This document shows positions 1 to 4,536 of a DNA stretch of 6,035 bases, piece after piece. This DNA comes from Clostridia bacterium (GTDB lineage Bacteria; Bacillota_A; Clostridia; Oscillospirales; Butyricicoccaceae), in the NCBI GenBank assembly GCA_017421885.1, contig JAFOHJ010000291.1, positions 1-6,035 on the forward strand. The letters run 5' to 3'. The notes below the pieces were generated by a model. The model saw only the letters and a list, made by a program, of their open reading frames with translations, was not told the origin of the DNA and ran no database searches. A program made the position numbers and the translations under genes. Position 1 is the stretch's first letter; every line of letters begins with the position of its first letter.

Positions 1-2
1 AA

Positions 3-164
3 TCAGCTATGGCAAATGCTGTAAAAGCCAGAATGCAGGAAATCTTCCCTTCATTGCAGTGCTCTAAAAGCAATATAGCTTTATCTCCAAATACAATTGA
101 CACTAACATGTCAGTTGCTTTCTCATATAAAGTCCCTAAACTAAAATGGAAAACATGGTTTTAA
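3..164 (+). CDS. C-terminal fragment of an unrecognised protein (5' end outside window)
   Basis: This frame is open from the window edge to a TAA at 162-164 and gives 53 residues. It is the only one of the three + frames open over this stretch; the others stop at 22-24 and 64-66. The fragment begins SAMANAVKARMQEIFPSLQ, probably an amphipathic helix. It continues with a Ser/Asn/Thr-rich part and ends in a basic, aromatic tail, VPKLKWKTWF. I recognise no family and assign no function. A ribosome site for the next gene lies 4 bases past the stop, so the two are probably co-transcribed. The region is more AT-rich than the genes to the right. An internal ATG at positions 9-11 exists, but nothing upstream is visible to judge it. 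That this is a real coding tail rests on the open frame and the tight spacing. Confidence 0.55.
   Translation, partial: SAMANAVKARMQEIFPSLQCSKSNIALSPNTIDTNMSVAFSYKVPKLKWKTWF
103..131 (+). promoter_or_regulatory. possible internal promoter for the small-gene pair
   Basis: CTAACA (103-108) and TATAAA (126-131) are separated by 17 bases, matching 4/6 and 5/6 of the sigma-A consensus. A perfect TTGACA at 97-102 sits just upstream but is 23 bases from the -10, which is too far. The site lies inside the end of the preceding reading frame, so it would be an internal promoter and may be chance in AT-rich coding DNA. Confidence 0.25.
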
Positions 165-182
165 TTTGAAAGGAGCTATAAT

Positions 183-422
183 ATGTGGAATGGTAGTTAT
201 AAGGATTCCAAGTACAAGGAAACCGATAATCTTGTCAATGATGTACTCGAAAATGATGGCACACTCACCCATGAAGAAACATCAGATGGATATACTCACG
301 AAACAAAGGACCGTGGTAGTTATATAAGTGATGATTATTATTTCCCAAATGATAAAGGAAAACACGACCACTACGAACTCCGCTCTAGTGGCGAAGTATT
401 AAAAAATGGTAAACCTATCTAA
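183..422 (+). CDS. small hydrophilic hypothetical protein (79 aa)
   Basis: Unrecognised protein of 79 residues. It is strongly hydrophilic, rich in Asp, Glu, Lys, Tyr and His, and has no cysteine, no signal peptide and no membrane segment. It is therefore likely cytoplasmic and perhaps partly disordered. The middle carries loosely repeated Thr/Glu/His phrases (THEETSDGYTHETKDRGSY, about residues 29-47), followed by an acidic-aromatic SDDYYF (residues 49-54). The start is supported by AAAGGAG at 169-175 with 7 bases to the ATG. The stop is followed after 26 bases by the ATG of the zinc-finger gene, which has its own AAAGGAG, so both are probably on one transcript ending at the hairpin at 620-645. 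I assign no function. A role linked to the zinc protein is only inferred from adjacency. Confidence 0.7.
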   Translation: MWNGSYKDSKYKETDNLVNDVLENDGTLTHEETSDGYTHETKDRGSYISDDYYFPNDKGKHDHYELRSSGEVLKNGKPI

Positions 423-448
423 TATATTAATGAGAAAGGAGTAGCACT

Positions 449-607
449 ATGGCTCATACTTGCAGAAGATGTGGAGGAGACGGCACGGTTGTATGCCCTC
501 GTTGCGGCGGTGATGGCGAAATATCCGGTAGCACATGCTATTATTGTGATGGCTCCGGAAGAGTAGAGTGTCCTGCATGCGAAGGCAGCGGAGAAATCGA
601 AGATTAA
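449..607 (+). CDS. stand-alone DnaJ-type zinc-finger protein (52 aa)
   Basis: A 52-residue protein built almost entirely from four CxxCxGxG-type motifs: CRRCGGDG (5-12), CPRCGGDG (16-23), CYYCDGSG (30-37) and CPACEGSG (41-48). This is the signature of the DnaJ/Hsp40 cysteine-rich domain, which binds two zinc ions and contacts unfolded clients. No J-domain, Gly/Phe linker or C-terminal substrate domain is present. Motif spacing is compact and symmetric (gaps of 3, 6 and 3 residues). Residues 5-25 align with 30-50 at a constant offset of 25, indicating an internal duplication. The start is fixed by GAAAGGAG (434-441) 7 bases before the ATG. It is the last gene before the hairpin at 620-645 and follows the 79-residue gene by 26 bases. 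Zinc binding is near certain from the motifs. A chaperone-like or redox role is inference, with plant BSD2 the best-known stand-alone relative in architecture. Confidence 0.85.
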   Translation: MAHTCRRCGGDGTVVCPRCGGDGEISGSTCYYCDGSGRVECPACEGSGEIED

Positions 608-619
608 CACCACACATTA

Positions 620-645
620 AAAGGCCGCCCCGAGGGGCGGCCTTT
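620..645. terminator. bidirectional intrinsic terminator, GC-rich hairpin
   Basis: Perfect 12-base arms, AAAGGCCGCCCC (620-631) and GGGGCGGCCTTT (634-645), enclose GA; the innermost pair probably opens. On the + strand the T-rich CCGTTTCTTT follows. On the - strand the stem ends in TTT and is followed by TTAATG. It lies between two convergent stops (607 and 664), so it can end both transcripts. Confidence 0.9.
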
Positions 646-663
646 CCGTTTCTTTCATCCGGA

Positions 664-900
664 TTACTTGAACAGCTTGCCTACAAGTCCGAGAACATCG
701 CCAAGATCGTCGACCTTGAGCTTTGCCTTGATAGCGTCAATGACCTTCTCTACCTGCTCGTCGGGAAGATCCATACCTACCAGCTTCTCGATAACCTTAA
801 CAGGCTCCTTGTCAAACTGATCAAGCAGCTTCTTATTCGACTTGAGCTCATCTACTGCTTTGTCGATTTTTTCCATGATTTCATTCATTGTTGTCACCAT
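664..900 (-). CDS. small helical hypothetical protein (78 aa)
   Basis: A 78-residue, charged, cysteine-free protein predicted to be nearly all helix. Residues 5-30 form a Lys/Glu/Asp-rich heptad-like helix. LLDQFDKEPVKVIEKLVG (25-42) is followed by the DLPDEQVEKVIDAIKAKL segment (44-61). A hydrophobic, Gly-containing tail (DDLGDVLGLVGKLFK) closes the chain. The pattern resembles, from memory, small helical proteins common in Clostridia. The DPxKxIE...DLPDEQ phrase is faintly like Nif11-type leader helices, but the chain has no obvious RiPP core, so I do not call a precursor. The annotated ATG has AGAAAGG only 3 bases upstream. A second ATG at 888 (Met5) lies 15 bases from it, so the start is uncertain between the two. 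Transcription comes from the strong promoter at 927-955, and the gene is probably monocistronic, ending at the 620-645 hairpin. Function unknown. Confidence 0.75.
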   Translation of the reverse strand: MVTTMNEIMEKIDKAVDELKSNKKLLDQFDKEPVKVIEKLVGMDLPDEQVEKVIDAIKAKLKVDDLGDVLGLVGKLFK

Positions 901-926
901 GTACCTTTCTGAAAGATTACAGAATA

Positions 927-955
927 ATTATAATCTATCTGTATATTCTTGGCAA
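927..955 (-). promoter_or_regulatory. sigma-A-type promoter for the small helical protein gene
   Basis: Reading the - strand, TTGCCA (955-950) and a perfect TATAAT (932-927) are separated by exactly 17 bases. The predicted start of transcription is near 920, giving a leader of about 20 bases that contains AGAAAGG. It matches 5/6 and 6/6 of the consensus. Confidence 0.75.
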
Positions 956-989
956 TGTTTTTCTAAGAAAGAGATATTCCCTTATCCCC

Positions 990-1018
990 TTGAAGGAAAA
1001 AGCCTGCCATGTTATGAT
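990..1018 (+). promoter_or_regulatory. sigma-A-type promoter (extended -10) for the TIGR04076-like gene
   Basis: TTGAAG (990-995) and TATGAT (1013-1018) are 17 bases apart, with TGT just before the -10, an extended -10 element. The start is predicted near 1025, followed by a short leader with GAGAGG at 1036-1041. It points away from the promoter at 927-955, and the two -35 boxes are about 35 bases apart. Confidence 0.7.
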
Positions 1019-1035
1019 TTATTCAGTTTTAAATT

Positions 1036-1041
1036 GAGAGG
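1036..1041 (+). promoter_or_regulatory. ribosome binding site that fixes the start at 1052
   Basis: GAGAGG lies 10 bases before the ATG at 1052. The same frame is open back to 842, but that longer version would overlap the divergent gene, span both promoters and begin before the predicted transcript start. The internal ATG is therefore the real one. Confidence 0.7.
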
Positions 1042-1051
1042 ACCGATATCT

Positions 1052-1303
1052 ATGCCCAAAGTCAAGCTTACCGTTGTTGAAAGCCGCTGCCGAAGCGGAT
1101 ACTGCAAAAAAGGCGACGAGTTTATTGTAGGTGATATATGCCCACCTCTATGCCACGAGCTGTGGAACACGATCTATCCTTCACTTTATGTGCTGCTTAA
1201 CGGCGGCGACCTCGACCACGGCGAAACACGCGCCAAGCTGTTCGAGACCCGCTGTCCTGACGAAGGAAGAGTTATTATCCGCGGCGAAGTAATCGAAGAA
1301 TAA
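1052..1303 (+). CDS. TIGR04076-like small cysteine-rich protein (83 aa)
   Basis: An 83-residue cytoplasmic protein beginning MPKVKLTVVESRCRSGYCKKGDEF. It resembles the uncharacterised TIGR04076 family: a KVKxTVV opening strand, a short Cys-containing turn, a G-D/E-F turn, then a C-P-x-LC segment followed by a helix containing W, IYP and LL and ending in NGG (residues 30-52), and a closing strand pair (FETRCPDEGRVIIRGEV). Cysteines sit at 13, 18, 30, 34 and 68; C13/C18 and C30/C34 could form a metal or redox site, but this is inference. Length is normal for the family, whose biochemical role is not known to me. The start is set by the ribosome site at 1036-1041, and the gene has its own promoter at 990-1018. 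It is convergent with the CAP/BspA gene and shares the hairpin at 1303-1344. The family call comes from memory of the pattern. Confidence 0.75.
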   Translation: MPKVKLTVVESRCRSGYCKKGDEFIVGDICPPLCHELWNTIYPSLYVLLNGGDLDHGETRAKLFETRCPDEGRVIIRGEVIEE

Positions 1304-1344
1304 ACAAAAATACTGATGCCCAGTTGAGCATCAGTATTTTTGTT
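1303..1344. terminator. bidirectional intrinsic terminator between convergent genes
   Basis: Arms at 1303-1319 and 1328-1344 pair perfectly over 17 bases around an 8-base loop. The core is TACTGATGC / GCATCAGTA, and the flanks are A-rich on the left and T-rich on the right. The + strand ends in ATTTTTGTTTTTA and the - strand mirrors it. The stem begins at the last base of the stop codon of the + gene and ends one base short of the stop codon of the - gene, so one short element serves both. Confidence 0.93.
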
Positions 1345-1345
1345 T

Positions 1346-3001
1346 TTATTCAACTTCCCAGAGAAGCTTTGACTTCCCTGTGGGCACAAAGTTTTCATCA
1401 AGGTTATACATAATTAGTTTCTTTGCTGTCAGAGGCATTGTACAGGTATTTCTCTCAACTCCCGAAACGGTGACGACATCCACCATTCTTCCGTTTTCAT
1501 CATAACCTGCCATCAGATACCAGCCGTTTGTATATTTATCAGTCAGTGTAACCGCCAGGCCGTCTTTTTCCTCCGAAATGCTGAAATAGGGCAGAGGTAC
1601 TGCAGTACAATAGCTGCCTCCGGTCTCGTTCTTCACATGGGTATAGAGGGATGTATCCTCATAACACCACACGTTGAAGCATGCATCAAAGAAGGTGTAG
1701 GTCATGGCTCTGACCGAGGGTGAATAGACATACAAATCTATTAGGTTGTTCTGTCTTGCAAAGGCGGTGCAGTAAATAAGGGTAACGCTCTCGGGGACCA
1801 CATATGATTCATCAGCCTTTGAAATGGGGTAATTAATGAGGGTGGTCATATCCTTGTTATACAGAACACCTTCGTAACTTACATAGTGCATATTATCTTC
1901 GTCGACAACAAAGTTTGTTGCACGGTTGATATATGAGAAGGCATAGACGCCTATGTTCTCTACCGAGGCAGGAATTACGATCTCTCCCGTTCTGTAAAGA
2001 TAGCTTCCGTAAAATGCCTGCTCTCCTACATTTTTTACTCCATCGGGAATAACTACCTCGGGAATATATGAGTATGCAAAGCACCTGTCACCGATCGACT
2101 CGATAGTATTTGGAAGGGTGACGCTTGTAAGGGTGGCACTTTCAAAGAGACTGTCACCAAGGCCTACCACGGGGTAACCGCCAATGGTATCGGGAACCAC
2201 TACCTCGTCATAGGCTTTGCCCGTCCACATGGCAATAACGGCACTTCCGCCGTCGGCATAGGCAACAAAATCGCCCTCCGTGATGATATCAATAACCTTG
2301 AGTGTGAACTTCTCCGAAAGATTTCCGTAAGATGCAGTGACTGTATATTCACCAATATTTTCAAGATCGGCTCCGGTGCACATCTCGGAAATAAGAGGCA
2401 TATAACACCAGCCATGTACCGAACAGTTAAGTGCAACAGCCGCTCCGCTGTCTTCCACTTCGTGACCGAGGGTGATAACACAGCCGTCTTCGGGCAGTAT
2501 CAGCTCCATATCGGTGACAGAGCAGCCGGCGCTCATAAACAGCTGGACCCAGTAGTTGGAGTTAAAGCCCATACCGCCATGATAGAAGTTGGTATTGAGC
2601 ATATTTGCCCTATGTCCCGAGCTGTTATACCATCCGTCTGTAACACTAGCGGGAGATGTATAGCCGGCAGCGATGTTCTCGCCGGCACTGTAATATCTAA
2701 GGCCTACATCGTCAAACACGGTAAAACATGAAGAATAATCGGGACGCGAATGGCTGTAGTAGGTTACAAGCTCGTCGGCTCGAATGTTGGCGGCCTGCTG
2801 AAGTGTGCCGAAAGTTGTGATGGGAAGGGCGCCGTTTGCGATCCTGAGCTTATTACTAAGGGCAAGAACTTCCCACGACTCCTGATTGCAAAGCTCAGGC
2901 ATATCGTCGGGCAGAATGCTGCTGTCGGCGGCAAAGGCCTGCAAAGGCAACATTATCAGGCACACCAGAAATGCTGTTATCAAATAGAATACTCTTTTCA
3001 C
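1346..3001 (-). CDS. secreted CAP-domain protein with Ig-like and BspA-type leucine-rich repeats
   Basis: A 551-residue exported protein. A Sec signal peptide covers residues 1 to about 25 (KR, hydrophobic core, AFA-A cleavage). A CAP/SCP (PR-1-like) domain follows at about 43-160, with the family signature residues H84 in SHSRPD, E108 in GENIAAGY and H130 in GWYNSSGHRANML. Next is an Ig-like stretch (about 168-238, ending GEYTVTASYGNLSEKFTLKV). BspA/LRR_5 repeats span about 243-425, including IGDRCFAY, VGEQAFYGS and IGVYAFSY turns and the BspA phrase SYEGVLYNKDMTTLINYP. The last 80 residues (GWYLMAGYDENGRMVDV...) resemble a C-terminal module of clostridial surface proteins. There is no LPxTG or C-terminal membrane anchor, so it is probably released or held non-covalently. 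Thirteen cysteines in the mature part are many for a secreted protein. The start codon is GTG, with AAGGGG 7 bases upstream. It is the second gene of an operon after the MATE gene. Partner and substrate are unknown. Confidence 0.9.
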   Translation of the reverse strand: MKRVFYLITAFLVCLIMLPLQAFAADSSILPDDMPELCNQESWEVLALSNKLRIANGALPITTFGTLQQAANIRADELVTYYSHSRPDYSSCFTVFDDVGLRYYSAGENIAAGYTSPASVTDGWYNSSGHRANMLNTNFYHGGMGFNSNYWVQLFMSAGCSVTDMELILPEDGCVITLGHEVEDSGAAVALNCSVHGWCYMPLISEMCTGADLENIGEYTVTASYGNLSEKFTLKVIDIITEGDFVAYADGGSAVIAMWTGKAYDEVVVPDTIGGYPVVGLGDSLFESATLTSVTLPNTIESIGDRCFAYSYIPEVVIPDGVKNVGEQAFYGSYLYRTGEIVIPASVENIGVYAFSYINRATNFVVDEDNMHYVSYEGVLYNKDMTTLINYPISKADESYVVPESVTLIYCTAFARQNNLIDLYVYSPSVRAMTYTFFDACFNVWCYEDTSLYTHVKNETGGSYCTAVPLPYFSISEEKDGLAVTLTDKYTNGWYLMAGYDENGRMVDVVTVSGVERNTCTMPLTAKKLIMYNLDENFVPTGKSKLLWEVE

Positions 3002-3008
3002 AATAATT

Positions 3009-3014
3009 CCCCTT
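3009..3014 (-). promoter_or_regulatory. ribosome binding site abutting the upstream stop codon
   Basis: On the - strand AAGGGG (3014-3009) precedes the GTG start by 7 bases, and its first base is the last base of the MATE stop codon (3016-3014). This arrangement suits translational coupling or re-initiation by ribosomes finishing the MATE gene, and it supports the GTG start. Confidence 0.75.
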
Positions 3015-4378
3015 TATTTTTTCAGAATATCTTTGTCTTTGCGATACATGATTACTGCGCAGGAGGCCGAAACGATATCCATGATAGGCTGACACATCAT
3101 CGGGCCGTAGAGAGGCACCACCATATTAAGCAGGAACATGGCCGGGATATCAAATATACCCTTTCTGATAAGCGAAAGAGCTGTGGCCTGACGGCTTTTT
3201 TTGATGGCCTGGAAGAATCCCATCAGCAGATTTGTGACCACCGAGAAGGGCAGCGCAAGGCTGTGTATACGGATAAACGTGGATGCATGTCCAATAGTCT
3301 CGCCATCTCGGATAAACCACGAGGATATGACCTCCGGAAAGATCTGAAGCACCAGAACAAACATGATCGCCATACCAACCGTCAGGCAGAGCGTGAACTT
3401 CATGGCCTCTTTCATACGCTTTCTGTTTCCCGAGCCAAAATTGTACGCCATAAGAGGAACAACGCCCTGAGTGATGCCGGCGATAATATATGCTGGGATA
3501 GCATCTACCTTTTTGCAGATTCCGACACCAGCGATGGCCGACTCGCTGAATCCTACGATCACATTATTGAGCACAAGGTTCGACACCGACGACATGAGCA
3601 TCTGGATCGCCGAAGGAAGTCCGCCAAGAATAATGGGAACAGCGATCTTTTTCTCGATAGTATAATTTCGCGGAGAAAGCGACAGAAACGACTTATGGCG
3701 CGACCTATAGAGATATACCAAGAAATATAAGCTTACGACGCAGTTGGAAAGGCAAGTGGCTACCGCGGCGCCTTCCACCTGAAGTCCGAAACCAAATGGG
3801 AAGATAAAAATAGGGTCAAGGATAATATTCAGTATACCGCCCATCGAAAGACCGAAGCTGGCCTCCTTGGATGCACCCTCGGCACGAATAAGATGTGCCA
3901 CCGCCATATTGAAGGTGGATGGGATGGCTCCTATTACCATTACCCAGAATATATACTCGCTTGCAAAAACATCGAGGGCCGGTGTCGAGCCTATAAGGGT
4001 AAGAAAGGCCTCTCTGAACACGAGTACCGAAACCGAATACAGTCCGGCTACAATAAGAATGCTGTAGACAGTAAATGCCGATGCTTTCTTTGCCGTATCG
4101 GGATCTCGGCTGCCCAGCGCACGTGAAATAACCACACCTCCGCCGACACCGAACAGATTGGCAAGAGCCGTCAGCGATATATGTATCGGCGTTACAAGTG
4201 CAATAGCTGCCAGCTGATTAAGGTCGCCCAACTGTCCGACAAAGAAGGAGTCGGCAAGGTTGTATACCATCATGATGAGCTGGCTGATAACGGTTGGGAT
4301 GGTCAGCGAAGCAACCGCCTTCCATATGACCTCACTTTCAAACAGCCGCATCTTATCCTGGCTTAGTGTTTTTTGCAT
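3014..4378 (-). CDS. MATE family multidrug/sodium antiporter
   Basis: A 454-residue polytopic membrane protein of the MATE family, of normal length with about twelve membrane segments. These transporters expel cationic drugs or metabolites in exchange for H+ or Na+. Visible family hallmarks, in order: P28 in TIPTVISQL and VYNLADSFFVGQLG (residues 38-51) in the first helix region; SRALGSRDPDTAKKA (85-99); HLIRAEGASKEA (162-173); NIILDPIFIFPFG (184-196); GAAVATCLSN (203-212); and, in the second half, GITQGVVPLMAYNFGSGNRKRM (301-322), the repeat-two counterpart. The pattern fits the MepA/DinF-like clostridial group, but substrate cannot be read from sequence. The ATG at 4378 has only a distant AGGA (11 bases). 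Met10, with AGGA 4 bases upstream, is an alternative start that would cost nothing structurally. The gene is first in a two-gene operon with the CAP/BspA gene, 12 bases apart. I found no convincing promoter for it. Confidence 0.93.
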   Translation of the reverse strand: MQKTLSQDKMRLFESEVIWKAVASLTIPTVISQLIMMVYNLADSFFVGQLGDLNQLAAIALVTPIHISLTALANLFGVGGGVVISRALGSRDPDTAKKASAFTVYSILIVAGLYSVSVLVFREAFLTLIGSTPALDVFASEYIFWVMVIGAIPSTFNMAVAHLIRAEGASKEASFGLSMGGILNIILDPIFIFPFGFGLQVEGAAVATCLSNCVVSLYFLVYLYRSRHKSFLSLSPRNYTIEKKIAVPIILGGLPSAIQMLMSSVSNLVLNNVIVGFSESAIAGVGICKKVDAIPAYIIAGITQGVVPLMAYNFGSGNRKRMKEAMKFTLCLTVGMAIMFVLVLQIFPEVISSWFIRDGETIGHASTFIRIHSLALPFSVVTNLLMGFFQAIKKSRQATALSLIRKGIFDIPAMFLLNMVVPLYGPMMCQPIMDIVSASCAVIMYRKDKDILKK

Positions 4379-4402
4379 TTATTTTCACATCCTGTTTATA
4401 AT
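4373..4402 (+). promoter_or_regulatory. possible promoter for the GH13-like gene
   Basis: A perfect TATAAT (4397-4402) is preceded after 18 bases by a weak TTGCAT (4373-4378), 3/6 of consensus. A transcript from here would carry a leader of about 128 bases containing the inverted repeat at 4495-4521. A second -10-like TAAAAT (4499-4504) lies within that repeat but has no good -35. Confidence 0.35.
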
Positions 4403-4494
4403 TCTTTTCTTCTTTACAATACCACCCGTTTAAACATTTGTCTATGCCTTCCGACACTAAGAATCCGCATAAAAATGGTACTTTTTTCTCCATG

Positions 4495-4521
4495 CTGATA
4501 AAATTATCCCATATTTATCAG
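4495..4521. promoter_or_regulatory. perfect inverted repeat, possible operator or leader hairpin of the GH13-like gene
   Basis: CTGATAAA (4495-4502) and TTTATCAG (4514-4521) are perfect inverted copies with an 11-base spacer and half-site centres 19 bases apart. The right half directly abuts the ribosome site AAAAGGAG at 4522. It could be a repressor operator at or after a weak promoter (a -10-like TAAAAT overlaps the left half), or an RNA stem limiting access to the ribosome site. Which one is not visible. Confidence 0.5.
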
Positions 4522-4529
4522 AAAAGGAG
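4522..4529 (+). promoter_or_regulatory. ribosome binding site that fixes the start at 4537
   Basis: AAAAGGAG lies 7 bases before the ATG at 4537. The frame is open back to a TTG at 4438, but that region has no ribosome site, encodes low-complexity residues and precedes the PWW where GH13 family proteins normally begin. Confidence 0.85.
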
Positions 4530-4536
4530 TATCAAT

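Noticed and set aside
97..113. TGACA-N6-TGTCA inverted repeat with a perfect TTGACA
   Set aside because: The arms are only 5 bases, it lies within a coding tail, and no -10 sits at a proper distance from the TTGACA.
842..1051. N-terminal extension of the TIGR04076-like gene back to 842
   Set aside because: It would overlap the divergent small gene and run through both promoters. The ATG at 1052 has a ribosome site and matches the family start.
2750..3730. 326-codon open frame on the + strand
   Set aside because: It lies opposite the MATE and CAP/BspA genes, which have clear domain signatures. Its product is rich in His, Arg and Lys with no recognisable domain, and it crosses the junction of two real genes. 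It is an antisense shadow.
4395..4420. Candidate promoter on the - strand for the MATE operon (TATAAA at 4400-4395)
   Set aside because: No acceptable -35 box exists at 16-18 bases; the nearest TTGTAA is only 13 bases away.
4428..4435. Palindrome GTTTAAAC
   Set aside because: It is a single 8-base AT-rich palindrome with no extension or second copy, compatible with chance.
4438..4536. N-terminal extension of the GH13-like gene from a TTG at 4438
   Set aside because: It has no ribosome site, the sequence is unlike GH13 proteins, and it spans the inverted repeat. The ATG at 4537 has AAAAGGAG at ideal spacing.
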